NCBI RefSeq assembly: GCF_001984175.1
Contig: NZ_MTQP01000056.1
Span: 149,525-213,524, forward strand
Direction: 5' to 3'
DNA: 64,000 nt
DNA from: Saccharothrix sp. ALI-22-I
GTDB taxonomy: Bacteria > Actinomycetota > Actinomycetes > Mycobacteriales > Pseudonocardiaceae
Of the stretch, positions 17,507 to 26,027 are shown one piece after another (positions within the stretch are counted from its first letter, which is position 1; the number at the start of each line of letters is the position of its first letter). The translations under genes and the position numbers were made by a program. Below the pieces are notes generated by a model. It was not told where the DNA came from. It saw nothing but the letters and a program-made list of their open reading frames with translations, and did no database searches.

Positions 17507-20500
17507 TTAGGCGGTGGCTCGGGGCCAGGTGGGGAGGGCTGTGGTGAGGGTGGTGCGTTGGGTTGCGCCGTTCACGGTCACGGCCAGCGTGAGCTGGCCG
17601 GGGCGTAGGGCTTTCAGGGTGCCGGTTGTGGGGTCGAGCCACGCCACGTGCCACGGGCGCAAGCCGTGGGCCGGGCCGATGTGCAGGTTCAGGGAGCCGG
17701 ACCAGTCCGCGGTCACGGGGTGGGCCACCGGGACCTGGCGGGCGGCTTGGGTGAGGGTGGCGGTGATCTGGGCGGGGGTGCCCATGCGGACGACCGTGGG
17801 CGCGTCGAGGGTCAGGGTGTCCACGTGCGGGCGGATTTCGGCGGCCAGCCAGTCGTCCGCACCACGGCGGGGGTCTACGCCCAGCATCGTCCAGCCGGTG
17901 AAGCCGCCCCGACCGGCCTCGCCGGCGGGTGCCTTGCCGGAGTTGCCGTTGATCAAGTACGGCACGCCGTCCACCCGCGAGGCGTGGAACAGGCCCACGT
18001 GCGCGCCGATGAACGCCGCGCCCTTGCCGGTGGTGCGCCGGAAGTCGGCCAGCCAGTCCTCGACCACGTCGGCCTCCAGCCGGTCGGACAGCTGGCTGCC
18101 CTTGGTCGGCGTCGGGTCGCGCGTCGGGTGGTGTTCCAGCACCACCACCGAGTTCACCGGATCGTGGTCGCGCAACGCGTCGCGCAGCATCACGGCCTGG
18201 TCGAACCCGCCGCCGCGCACGGTGCCGGTGGACGAGTCCAGCAGCACGAACCGGGTGCCCTTGTGGTCGAAGACCCGGTTGGTGACGCCGAACTCGCGGC
18301 GGAAGTTGTCGATCGTGCCCGGTCCCATGATCTCGTGGTTGCCCGGCACGTAGTACCAAGGCAGCTCGTCACCCAGCTCCTCGGTCAGCACCCGGCGCGC
18401 CAACGCCAGGTCCGCGGGCGACGCCTCGTCCACGAAATCGCCGTTGATCACGACGAAGTCGGGCCGTTGCGCCTTGATCTCCCGCAACGTCCGCCGGGCC
18501 GACCGCACCAGGTCGCTGTCCGGGTTGCGCGCCACGAACTGCGCGTCGGACATCACCGCGAACCGCCACGGCCGATCGGCCACCGTGCCGTCCCGCACCA
18601 CGAACCGGTCCGCCGGTTCCTCCGCCTCCGGCAGCTCCACCGCCGGCGGCACCTTGGCGACGATGTCGTCCACGATCACCTCGCCGGTGTACTGCCGGTC
18701 CGCCTTGGTCTCGATCGTGTAGAACCTGTTCACCCGCAAGGGGAACGCGAGCCCGGACGGCACCGGCACCTCCAGGTACCGCCACCCCGTCCAGGTGATG
18801 TACGGCCCGTACAAAGACCGGCTGACCCCGGTCGAATCGGTGACGGTGAACGCGGTCCACTCGCCCCGACCGTGCCCGTACACCCACGCGCCCAGCGCCA
18901 ACGGCTGGCCCTCCACCTCGATCGGCCGCGGCGGGTTGGCGTAGGCCGTCCTGGTGCCGGTGGACTTCGAGAAGTCGTACGACATCCGCAGCCCGGCACC
19001 GGTGTGCCCCTCGGCGACCGGCGTCACCGAACCCGAGCCGCGGGCCGAGCCGAACGTCCACGACGCGCCGTCGTCGAACCCGGCGACCAGCCGTTCCTCC
19101 AGCCCGACCGTCACCGGCACGCGCACCACGTGCGACCCGACCCGCGCCACGACGGTCGTCGCACCCGGCTGCAACGCGGTGATCCGGAGCGAACCGTCCG
19201 CCCCGGCTGCGATGTCGACCACCGAGCGGTCGTACTCCAACGCCAGGTCCGCGGGCTCGACCGGCGCGGTGAACCCGTCACCGTCCCGACCCACCACCCC
19301 GAACCCGCCGACGCCGCCCACCTCGGGCAGGCTCAGCCGGCTCGTGGTCGCGGACAGCCCGGCCAACGCGCCCAGCACGGTCAGCTCCACCTCACCGGTC
19401 ACGCCACCGCGCTGCGCCACGGCCTTCGTGGTGCCCGGCCGATGAGCGCGGAACACGCCGTCCCGATCGACCCACCCCACGTCGGCACGCGTCGTCCGCC
19501 ACAGGTGCGCGTCGTCGCGCGCCGGGCCGTAGGTCTCGTCGTGCCCGTCGGCGACCAGCCGCCGGGTCAGGCCGGGGAACACCCGCTCCGGGTGACCACC
19601 CGGCACGGTGTCCGCGCCCGGCGCGCCCCGCGGGTCGATCGCGGTGCGCACCCAGAACCCGGTCAACGACCCGCTGCCGGCAGGCGCGTACAGCGCCAGC
19701 CCGTTGGGCACGGGACGCTCACCGCCGTCGGACGGCGTGTTCTCCACGACCACCGACTCCGCGCCGGGCGTGCGGGCCAAAAGCGTCGACGAGCCGCCGC
19801 CGTCGAGGTTGAGCGCGTTGTGCGCGCCCAGTTCGAGCAGGATCGCGGCCACGTCCTTGAGGGTGAGCCCGAGCAGGTACGCGCCCTGGCGGCCGTCCAC
19901 GGTCAGCAGGAACATCTTCTTGCCGTCGGCCGAGAAGCCGACCGCCGTGCGCGGGTGCAGCGGGTCGTCGGGCGCGACCACCACACCGTCCTTGATCAGC
20001 AACTGGTTCCCGCCGATCGCGGCACGCAACGCGCCGCCGTCACCGGTCTTCGTGGTGTGCTCCACGGCGATCCGCTCCCCTACGGCCAGCGTGGCGAGCG
20101 CGTCAGCCCCTGCCTCCCGACCGACGAGCACCTGACCGTCGGCCGGGATCGGGTCGTCGCCCGCCCGGTCGCGCAGTTCGGCGACCACGCCGGCGCGCAC
20201 GACGACCTCGGTCACGCGTGACGCGCCCTGCACCGCCCGCGCCCTGCTGTACGAGCCCCACATCGGGTCGAACAGCCCGACACCACCCGCCTCGACGGCG
20301 GCGCTGTTGAGCTGGTCCAGCCGGATCGAGGTGCCGTCGGCACGGGTGATCCGCCCGTCGAAGAACACCTCCATCACCCGGCCGACCCCGGCCGCGTCGA
20401 GGCCGACCGCGCGGCGGTGCCCGGCGGCGGGCGACTTGACCGTCCGGCCGTCCTGGACGCCGACACCGCGCGGCGCGTTGGAGTTGTTGATGTCGAAGAA

Positions 20501-20875
20501 GTCGCCGTTGACGGCGGCGACCGCGCGGGTCCGGTCGGCCTGCGCGGACAGCGGTTCGGCGGCGGCCACCCGGCCGGGGTGCAGGTAGTCGACCCTGGTG
20601 CCCGCGGTCAGGTCGACGGTGAGCGCGTCACCGCGGATCCACCCGCCCGCGCCGCCGGGCTCGTACCAGTCGAACGAGCTCAGGAACACGCCCGGCGCGA
20701 CCGGGCGGGTGGCGCGGGCGGTCTCGACGCGGCGGGCGGGGTCGACGGCGGGCGCGACCGCGACGCCCGGCAGGTCGACGACGGGTGGCGGCTGGGCGTG
20801 TGCCACAGGTGCCGGTGGCACGAGGGCGAAGACCAGCGCCGCGACCAGGGCGGAGGAGCGAGGGCGTGGGGGCAC
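17507..20875 (-). CDS. Secreted phosphodiester glycosidase (NAGPA domain) fused to a metallophosphoesterase
   Basis: A 1122-residue exported protein. Residues 1-28 form a signal peptide ending AHA. Residues about 60-390 match the NAGPA family (phosphodiester glycosidase; the animal founder removes GlcNAc from GlcNAc-phosphodiesters), with NGDFFDINN, TAVGFSADGKKMFLLTVDGRQ and NLDGGGSSTL. A middle part of Ig-like/carbohydrate-binding-like beta domains follows. From about residue 770 there is a calcineurin-like phosphoesterase with VINGDFVDE, YVPGNHEIMG and LEHHPTRDP. The pairing suggests it strips sugar and phosphate from a cell-wall or teichoic-type phosphodiester outside the cell. GTG 20875 follows GGGAG. 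Confidence 0.88.
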   Translation of the reverse strand: MPPRPRSSALVAALVFALVPPAPVAHAQPPPVVDLPGVAVAPAVDPARRVETARATRPVAPGVFLSSFDWYEPGGAGGWIRGDALTVDLTAGTRVDYLHPGRVAAAEPLSAQADRTRAVAAVNGDFFDINNSNAPRGVGVQDGRTVKSPAAGHRRAVGLDAAGVGRVMEVFFDGRITRADGTSIRLDQLNSAAVEAGGVGLFDPMWGSYSRARAVQGASRVTEVVVRAGVVAELRDRAGDDPIPADGQVLVGREAGADALATLAVGERIAVEHTTKTGDGGALRAAIGGNQLLIKDGVVVAPDDPLHPRTAVGFSADGKKMFLLTVDGRQGAYLLGLTLKDVAAILLELGAHNALNLDGGGSSTLLARTPGAESVVVENTPSDGGERPVPNGLALYAPAGSGSLTGFWVRTAIDPRGAPGADTVPGGHPERVFPGLTRRLVADGHDETYGPARDDAHLWRTTRADVGWVDRDGVFRAHRPGTTKAVAQRGGVTGEVELTVLGALAGLSATTSRLSLPEVGGVGGFGVVGRDGDGFTAPVEPADLALEYDRSVVDIAAGADGSLRITALQPGATTVVARVGSHVVRVPVTVGLEERLVAGFDDGASWTFGSARGSGSVTPVAEGHTGAGLRMSYDFSKSTGTRTAYANPPRPIEVEGQPLALGAWVYGHGRGEWTAFTVTDSTGVSRSLYGPYITWTGWRYLEVPVPSGLAFPLRVNRFYTIETKADRQYTGEVIVDDIVAKVPPAVELPEAEEPADRFVVRDGTVADRPWRFAVMSDAQFVARNPDSDLVRSARRTLREIKAQRPDFVVINGDFVDEASPADLALARRVLTEELGDELPWYYVPGNHEIMGPGTIDNFRREFGVTNRVFDHKGTRFVLLDSSTGTVRGGGFDQAVMLRDALRDHDPVNSVVVLEHHPTRDPTPTKGSQLSDRLEADVVEDWLADFRRTTGKGAAFIGAHVGLFHASRVDGVPYLINGNSGKAPAGEAGRGGFTGWTMLGVDPRRGADDWLAAEIRPHVDTLTLDAPTVVRMGTPAQITATLTQAARQVPVAHPVTADWSGSLNLHIGPAHGLRPWHVAWLDPTTGTLKALRPGQLTLAVTVNGATQRTTLTTALPTWPRATA

Positions 20876-20987
20876 GGCGACTCCCGCGGAGTGGGTGAGA
20901 AGTTACGCGATGTCAGTCCACCGTGTTGGAGATTCGCCGGACACGGCCGTTCGGCCGCAGTTCCGGTCCGATCGACCACCGAGCCGA

Positions 20988-21980
20988 TCAGCTAACAGAT
21001 CCGCTCCGGTACATACCAGGACTGCTGCCCGTCCACCGCTTGAACGCCCGGTGAAAAGCACTCGCCTCGGAGAACCCCAGTCGCAACGCCAGCTCCTCCA
21101 CCGACTCGCCGCCGCGCACCAGGCTCGCCACCGCCTGGTCGCGCAGCAACTGCTCCCGCACCTCGCGGAACGACGTTCCCTCGGCCGCGAGCTTGCGCCG
21201 TAACGTCGGCGCGCTCACCCCGAGCCGCGCGGCCACGTTCTCCAGCCCCACCACACCGCTGCCGAGCATCCGTCGCACCTGGCTGGACGCGTCCGCGCCG
21301 TAATCGCGCCGGGACAGCAGCTCGGCGGGCGAGTCGCGCAGGAACCGCCGTAACGCGGCCTCGTCCTGCACCACCGGCATCCGCAGGAACCGCGCGTCGA
21401 ACGTCAACCTCGTCGCGTGCGCGGAGAACCGCAGCGGCGCGCCGAAGATCAGGTGGTACTCCGCGCCGTGCGCGGGCTCCGGGTACGCCAGGTCCACCCC
21501 GCGCAGCGGTATCCGCCGCCCGATCAACCACGACGAGAACCGGTGCCACAGCACCAGCAGCGACTCGACCAGGAACCGGTCCGGGTCGTCCACCCCCGCC
21601 GCGGACAGCGTGAACGTGGCCACGCCGTCCCGCTCGGTCAACGTCATCACCGGCCGCACGTCGAACAGCTCGTAGAACGCGAGACCGCGCCGCAGCGCGT
21701 CCTCCAGCGACGAGCAGTGCACGGCGAGCAGGCACATGGTCGGGAACGTCCCGCGCTTGCTCGGCTGCGGCCCCAGGCCCATGAACTCGTCGTCCAGCAC
21801 TTCCCACAGCGTCCGGATCAGCTTCGTGTACTGGGTGGGCGTGACGCGGGCGCGTTCGTCCGCGAGCAGGGCCTCGCCGATACCGGCCGACGCCAGGAGT
21901 CCGGCGACGTCATGACCACGTCGTCGGGCTCCGCGCAGTGCGGCGGTGACGTAGTGGATGGCGATGGTCCTGGTGAGCAT
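20988..21980 (-). CDS. AraC family transcriptional regulator
   Basis: About 330 residues: an N-terminal Arabinose_bd-type ligand domain as in the OruR/VirS group, then a C-terminal double helix-turn-helix (LENVAARLGVSAPTLRRKLA and VEELALRLGFSEASAFHRAF, ending KRWTGSSPGMYR). The start is ATG 21980, or GTG 21983 one codon earlier. It lies 112 bp upstream of the NAGPA gene on the same strand and probably controls it. Its own promoter at 22135-22164 contains a DasR-type box. The ligand is unknown. Confidence 0.88.
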   Translation of the reverse strand: MLTRTIAIHYVTAALRGARRRGHDVAGLLASAGIGEALLADERARVTPTQYTKLIRTLWEVLDDEFMGLGPQPSKRGTFPTMCLLAVHCSSLEDALRRGLAFYELFDVRPVMTLTERDGVATFTLSAAGVDDPDRFLVESLLVLWHRFSSWLIGRRIPLRGVDLAYPEPAHGAEYHLIFGAPLRFSAHATRLTFDARFLRMPVVQDEAALRRFLRDSPAELLSRRDYGADASSQVRRMLGSGVVGLENVAARLGVSAPTLRRKLAAEGTSFREVREQLLRDQAVASLVRGGESVEELALRLGFSEASAFHRAFKRWTGSSPGMYRSGSVS

Positions 21981-22007
21981 CACTCACAGTGTGCATCAGA
22001 GCCGAGA

Positions 22008-22050
22008 GCGGCGGCGCGGTGTGGGGAGAGAGGACTTACCGCGCCGCCGC
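22008..22050 (-). promoter_or_regulatory. Strong stem-loop in the leader of the AraC gene
   Basis: Perfect 13-bp arms, GCGGCGGCGCGGT (22008-22020) and ACCGCGCCGCCGC (22038-22050), with a 17-nt loop. It lies between the predicted promoter and the AraC start, 28 bp before the start codon. No U tract follows. It could be an attenuator, an RNA-stability element or a terminator for a short transcript. Confidence 0.6.
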
Positions 22051-22134
22051 CAACGGTGGCCCACCCCAGTGAGCCGGCTCCTCGTCGATGGGGCTGTCCG
22101 CTCGCCCACCAACGAAGGACGTGTTGGTGCCATA

Positions 22135-22164
22135 ACTATATTTGGTCTAGACCAGATACGTCAA
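22135..22164 (-). promoter_or_regulatory. Promoter with a DasR-type box in its spacer
   Basis: On the minus strand, TTGACG (22164-22159) and TATAGT (22140-22135) are separated by 18 bp. The spacer contains the perfect palindrome TGGTCTAGACCA (22143-22154). This is the core of the dre element bound by DasR, the GntR/HutC-type repressor of GlcNAc metabolism in streptomycetes. The promoter points at the AraC gene about 150 bp away. A bound repressor would cover both promoter boxes. Confidence 0.75.
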
Positions 22165-22183
22165 TACGGCGAAAAGGCCATAC

Positions 22184-22197
22184 GTGGCCTAGACCAC
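22184..22197. promoter_or_regulatory. Second DasR-type box
   Basis: GTGGCCTAGACCAC differs from the symmetric dre core by one base. It is centred 42 bp (four helical turns) from the box in the promoter spacer, upstream of the -35, so two repressor dimers could bind on the same DNA face. Confidence 0.68.
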
Positions 22198-22220
22198 TGT
22201 CGATGTGTTTCGGCAATATG

Positions 22221-22769
22221 TCATCCCTGTTCCAGGGGTGCTACTCCGAAACCTTCGGAAAACCTCTTGCACCAGATCACGACGCTGCGGACGGTCTTCA
22301 GGTCGATCCCGGCAGGCACCTCGTAGACCTGGTTGCCGCGATTGGCCTTGAGTTTTCCGAGGTTCGTGAAACCGGAGTCGAACGCCGCCTCGGGCGAGTC
22401 CGCGGTCTTGTCCGACAGGTACACGTAGAGGTCCGGTCCGTCACTCGTGTCGAGCGCCTCGAACTGGACGGCGTGCTTGCCGTCGGCCAATCGGACCAAG
22501 GTGGCACTACCGCTCGTGGTGTAGTCGAGCGAGCGGAACGGCCCGGTGGCCAGCGCGACCGGACCGGCGGGCGCGGCCGACGTCGTGGTCGTCGCGGCGA
22601 CCGTCGTCGTGGTCGCGGCGGCCGAGGTCGTCGTCCCAGCCGGCACCAGCAACGCCTCGTCGGCCGTCCGGTCGGTGACCAACCGCCACGGCTGGAACAG
22701 GTACAGCCCCACCACCAGGGCGACCACCAGCACGCCGGCCACCCCGATCACCACTACCCGCTTGGACAT
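22221..22769 (-). CDS. Membrane-anchored DM13 domain protein
   Basis: A 182-residue protein. Residues 5-24 form a single membrane anchor, residues about 46-70 are a Thr/Ala-rich linker, and residues 75-180 are a DM13 domain with the motifs DGPDLYVYLSD and LGKLKANRGNQVYEVPAGID and the conserved Cys in VVIWCKRFSEGFGVAPL. DM13 domains are proposed to have redox or adhesion roles, with the Cys possibly redox-active; function here is unproven. GGAAGG precedes the ATG. The gene lies upstream of the DasR-box region but reads toward it. Confidence 0.88.
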   Translation of the reverse strand: MSKRVVVIGVAGVLVVALVVGLYLFQPWRLVTDRTADEALLVPAGTTTSAAATTTTVAATTTTSAAPAGPVALATGPFRSLDYTTSGSATLVRLADGKHAVQFEALDTSDGPDLYVYLSDKTADSPEAAFDSGFTNLGKLKANRGNQVYEVPAGIDLKTVRSVVIWCKRFSEGFGVAPLEQG

Positions 22770-22889
22770 CGCACGCCTTCCAGAGTCGTCCCGTCAGGGA
22801 CAACTCTGACGAATCGGGCGCCGGGAGTCCCGCGAAACCGGCTTACGAAGTTCTGACGCCTTCGCGGCCGGCGTTGTTAAGGTCGCGGC

Positions 22890-23294
22890 GTGGGTGAACG
22901 GGCCGGGCTGGCGATCGTGTGCGCGCTGATGGTGGGCTGCGCCGCGTTCGGGCGGTTCCCGCACCCGGTGCCGCTGCTGTTCGCCATCGCCGCGGTCGGC
23001 GCGGCCAACGCCGCGTTCCCGTTGATGCGCACGTTCGGGTCCGCCCTGCTCGGCGGGGTGGCCGCGGCCAGCATCGGCCTGGCCTCCGTGCCGTTCGTGA
23101 CCTGCTCCTCGGCGAAGTTCACCGAAGTGTTCACCTGCACGGGTGACGCACCTACCTGGCACATGACCGGGGCGGTACTGGTGGCCGGGCTGTCCGGCGC
23201 CGGTCTGGTGCTGGCCCGGGTGCTCGGGACGGCGGTGTTGGAGCGCAGACTCACGGCGGTGGAGGAACAAGGGAGACCACAAGTGAGGCCGTGA
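22890..23294 (+). CDS. Hypothetical membrane protein
   Basis: A 134-residue protein with about four hydrophobic segments (residues 5-20, 27-42, 47-66 and 91-112). A pair of Cys (TCSSAKFTEVFTCTGD) lies in the loop between segments three and four, probably outside and possibly disulfide-linked. No family is recognised. It diverges from the DM13 gene and is followed 60 bp later by another secreted-type gene. Confidence 0.66.
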   Translation: MGERAGLAIVCALMVGCAAFGRFPHPVPLLFAIAAVGAANAAFPLMRTFGSALLGGVAAASIGLASVPFVTCSSAKFTEVFTCTGDAPTWHMTGAVLVAGLSGAGLVLARVLGTAVLERRLTAVEEQGRPQVRP

Positions 23295-23354
23295 GGCGGT
23301 ACTGTTCAGCCGCTCACCGTTGCGGGACAAGTACGTTCTGTTAGGAGGCTTGCT

Positions 23355-23741
23355 GTGCGGGTGCTGTGGGCCACGTGCGGCTTGGCCATCGCGGCGTCGG
23401 CCCTGACGGGCATTCTCATCGGGGTGTACCTCGACGGGGTGAACGACGACCAGCAGGCCGAAACGCCGGCCTCGACGTGGATCACCGGACGGCCGTCGAC
23501 CAGTAGCAACTCCACGACGTCGGCGAGTTCCGTCACCACGGACGCGCTGTCGTCGCCGGCCGGTTCCCCGACCACCACGGTCAAGATCACCACGACGACG
23601 AATCCGCCGGCGGCCCCGCCGCCGCCTCCGCAGCAGCCCACCGAGGCGGCGCCGCCGACGACCACGACGACGTCCGTGCGCAGCACCGAGTGGCCGTGCA
23701 GCCCGCTCAACCTGTTCCCGCCGCCCAGCTGCAACGGCTGA
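23355..23741 (+). CDS. Thr/Pro-rich secreted or anchored protein
   Basis: A 128-residue protein: an N-terminal hydrophobic segment (residues 3-26), then a low-complexity Ser/Thr/Pro tail with runs of Thr and Pro, ending in WPCSPLNLFPPPSCNG with two Cys. It looks like a cell-surface stalk or mucin-like protein. A clear AGGAGG precedes the GTG start. No known domain; function unknown. Confidence 0.68.
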   Translation: MRVLWATCGLAIAASALTGILIGVYLDGVNDDQQAETPASTWITGRPSTSSNSTTSASSVTTDALSSPAGSPTTTVKITTTTNPPAAPPPPPQQPTEAAPPTTTTTSVRSTEWPCSPLNLFPPPSCNG

Positions 23742-23801
23742 AACACCCAGCCGAAACCCCCACGTCCCCGCGTGGCAACGTCGGTCGAGCAGCCTGGGCG
23801 C

Positions 23802-24899
23802 ATGGACACCACACCGAAGACTTGGCGACTGCGCGTCGAACTGGACGACAGTCCCGGCGCCCTGGCTCGGGTGACCATCCGGCTCGCGGCGCAGGACTGC
23901 AACGTCCTCTCGCTGTCCGTGATCCCGGTGCCCGGCGGCGTCATCGACGAGATCGTGGTGCGCGCCGCGCCCGGCCTGCTGCCCGCGGACCTGGTGGAAG
24001 CGGTGCGCGCCGAGGGCGGCCGGTGCATGGGCATCACCAGCGCCGACATGCGCGACCTGGTGGACGCGCCGACCGCGGCGTTGCGCGCGGCCGGGCACGC
24101 GATGCGCGATCCGGGCGCCGTGTGCGACGCGCTGCGCGCCGTGCTGGCCGCCGACTCGGTCGTGATCGAACCGGACGACGCGACCTCGCCGCCGTCTGCG
24201 GAGCAGCGGCCATCCAACACAGCGCGGCTGGTGACACGCGATGGGATGGTGGTGGTCGCGCGGCGTGGTTGGTCGCCGTTCACCCAGGTGGAGCTGGCCC
24301 GCGGGCAGGCGTTGATCGACCTGCTGTCCGACGAGGGCGTGGCCACGCCGCAGCCGACCGCGCTGCTGACCGACGACGGCATGGCCGTGGTGCTGCGCCC
24401 GGGACGGGCGGGCGACGAGGACGCGGTGGCCGAGCTGCACTCCCGGTGCTCGATGGGCACTCTGTTCAACCGCTACCACTCGGGTATGCGGACCGTGCCC
24501 AGGCGCTGGCTGCACCGGCTGCTCAGCCCGCCGCGCGGCACCACCGTCCTCGCCCAGTGCGCCGACCGGGTGATCGCGATGGGGCAGCTGATCCCCACGT
24601 CCACCCCGGACAGCGCCGAGGTGTCGCTGCTGGTCGAGGACGGTTGGCAGGGTCGGGGCGTGGGCACCGCGCTGCTCGCCGCACTGGCCGTCGCGGCACG
24701 GGCGGGCGGGTACCGCGAGTTGGTCGGCTGGTGCCTGCCCGCCGAGACCGGCCTGGTCCGCACCGCGGCCCGCGCCGGGCTGCCGACCTCGGTGCGCCGG
24801 GAGTACGGGTTGGTGCGGGTCTCCATCGTTCCCGGTGGTGCGAAGAACGCCGCCCCCGGTCGGGTTGGGAGCGCTCCCCGACAGATCGCCTCCAGCTAA
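23802..24899 (+). CDS. ACT domain-GNAT acetyltransferase fusion
   Basis: A 365-residue protein. Residues about 5-80 form an ACT-like domain (RVELDDSPGALARVTIRLAA, then NVLSLSVIPVPGGVIDEIVV), the fold that binds amino acids allosterically. Residues about 210-350 are a GNAT domain with VEDGWQGRGVGTALLAALA. An amino-acid-regulated protein lysine acetyltransferase is a reasonable inference, because ACT-GNAT enzymes of that kind are known in actinomycetes. ATG 23802 is preferred; GTG 23772 is in frame upstream. A copy of a dispersed repeat (24181-24224) lies in the interdomain linker, and a CebR-type operator overlaps the last codons. Confidence 0.82.
   Translation: MDTTPKTWRLRVELDDSPGALARVTIRLAAQDCNVLSLSVIPVPGGVIDEIVVRAAPGLLPADLVEAVRAEGGRCMGITSADMRDLVDAPTAALRAAGHAMRDPGAVCDALRAVLAADSVVIEPDDATSPPSAEQRPSNTARLVTRDGMVVVARRGWSPFTQVELARGQALIDLLSDEGVATPQPTALLTDDGMAVVLRPGRAGDEDAVAELHSRCSMGTLFNRYHSGMRTVPRRWLHRLLSPPRGTTVLAQCADRVIAMGQLIPTSTPDSAEVSLLVEDGWQGRGVGTALLAALAVAARAGGYRELVGWCLPAETGLVRTAARAGLPTSVRREYGLVRVSIVPGGAKNAAPGRVGSAPRQIASS
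24181..24224. repeat. Dispersed repeat, copy 2 (reverse strand, inside a gene)
   Basis: On the minus strand it reads GTTGGATGGCCGCTGCTCCG and continues to GGCGGCGAGGTCGCG. The 26 bases beginning ATGGCCGCTG are identical to the copy at 43995-44057. It lies in the linker of the ACT-GNAT gene, where it adds the residues around SPPSAEQRPSNT. Confidence 0.72.
24866..24879. promoter_or_regulatory. CebR-type operator upstream of the LacI gene
   Basis: TGGGAGCGCTCCCC matches the streptomycete CebR consensus TGGGAGCGCTCCCA at 13 of 14 positions. It lies 59 bp before the start of the LacI gene and inside the last codons of the ACT-GNAT gene, consistent with autorepression. Confidence 0.75.
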
Positions 24900-24937
24900 G
24901 CTGGGTCTCGTATGGCGATCGTCGAGGAGTGGTGCCC

Positions 24938-25969
24938 GTGTCCGTCCAGTCGCACCCGAGCGCCCGGCCCACGCTGGAGGACGTAGCGGCGAAGGCCGGC
25001 GTGTCCCGCGCGACGGCGTCACGGGTGCTCAACGCGTCACCGAGGGTGAGCCCGGAGGCCCACGAAGCGGTGACGGCGGCGGTGCTGGAGCTGGGCTACC
25101 AGCCCAACCAGGCCGCGCGGGCGCTGGTGACCCGGCGGTCCGGCGCGGTGGCGGTGGTGTTCTCCGAACCCGAGCCCAAGATCTTCGACGACCCGCACTT
25201 CGCCTGGCTGATCCGGTCGGCGGCCCGGTCGCTGGCCGACGCCGACGTGCAGATGGTGCTGATGCTCGTGCACTCGCCGCAGGACCAGGCGCGGGCCGAG
25301 CGGTTCCTGGCCGGCGGGCACGTGGACGGCGCGATGCTGTTCGCGCCGCACAAGGGCGACCAGCTGCCGACGGTGGCCCGCAAGCTGGCGCTGCCGGTGG
25401 TCTACGCGGGGCGGCCGTGGGGTTCGCTGCGCGGGCTGCACCTGGTGGACCACGACAACGAGGGCGGCGGGCTGCTCGGCACCGAGCACCTGATCTCGTT
25501 GGGGCGCAAGAGGATCGTGTCGGTGACCGGGCCGTTGGACGAGCACTCGGCGATGGACCGGCTGCGCGGGTGGCGGGCGGCGGTCGGCGCGGACGACGAG
25601 ACGACGACGTTGCTGACCGAGGACGGCGGCTTCTCCCGTGAGGGCGGGAAGCGGGCGATGGAGAAGCTGCTCGCCCGGGTGCCGGACCTCGACGCGGCGT
25701 TCGTCGCGTCCGACCACATGGCGGCCGGTGTGCTGGACGCGTTGCGCGAGGCGGGCAAGCGGGTGCCGGAGGACGTCGCCGTGGTCGGGTTCGACGACCA
25801 CCCGATGATCGCGCCGCACACCTCACCGCCGTTGACCAGCGTGCAGCAGGACACGAGCGCGCAGGTGCGGCACATGGTGACCCACCTGCTCCGGCTCCTG
25901 CGCGGCGAGACCATCCGCGCACGACGCGAGATCCTGCCCACCGTCCTGGTCCGCCGCGAGTCCGCGTAG
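24938..25969 (+). CDS. cebR: LacI family regulator, CebR-like (cellobiose operon repressor)
   Basis: A 343-residue LacI protein. The N-terminal HTH is TLEDVAAKAGVSRATASRVLN, followed by the hinge (YQPNQAARAL), a periplasmic-binding-like sensor domain and the usual C-terminal block VVGFDDHPMIAPHTSPPLTSV. GTG 24938 is chosen for its spacing from GAGGAG; GTG 24932 is too close. The regulator lies next to a GH1 glucosidase and a CebEFG-type importer, and CebR-type palindromes lie before itself and before cebE. Repression relieved by cello-oligosaccharides is therefore the likely role; the sugar is inferred. Confidence 0.84.
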   Translation: MSVQSHPSARPTLEDVAAKAGVSRATASRVLNASPRVSPEAHEAVTAAVLELGYQPNQAARALVTRRSGAVAVVFSEPEPKIFDDPHFAWLIRSAARSLADADVQMVLMLVHSPQDQARAERFLAGGHVDGAMLFAPHKGDQLPTVARKLALPVVYAGRPWGSLRGLHLVDHDNEGGGLLGTEHLISLGRKRIVSVTGPLDEHSAMDRLRGWRAAVGADDETTTLLTEDGGFSREGGKRAMEKLLARVPDLDAAFVASDHMAAGVLDALREAGKRVPEDVAVVGFDDHPMIAPHTSPPLTSVQQDTSAQVRHMVTHLLRLLRGETIRARREILPTVLVRRESA

Positions 25970-25973
25970 CCGC

Positions 25974-26024
25974 GTGTCGGTCGGGGGCCGGCCCAGGCGA
26001 CACCGGGCGGCCCCCGACCGACAC
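25974..26024. terminator. Bidirectional terminator between cebR and bglC
   Basis: Perfect 16-bp arms, GTGTCGGTCGGGGGCC (25974-25989) and GGCCCCCGACCGACAC (26009-26024), with a 19-nt loop. It fills the gap between the two convergent stop codons. Confidence 0.9.
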
Positions 26025-26027
26025 CGG

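Noticed and set aside
22088..22137. A 45-codon ORF starting just after the AraC promoter -10
   Set aside because: Its ATG is only 2 nt past the -10 box, before any reasonable transcription start, and the product is low-complexity Arg/Ser-rich.
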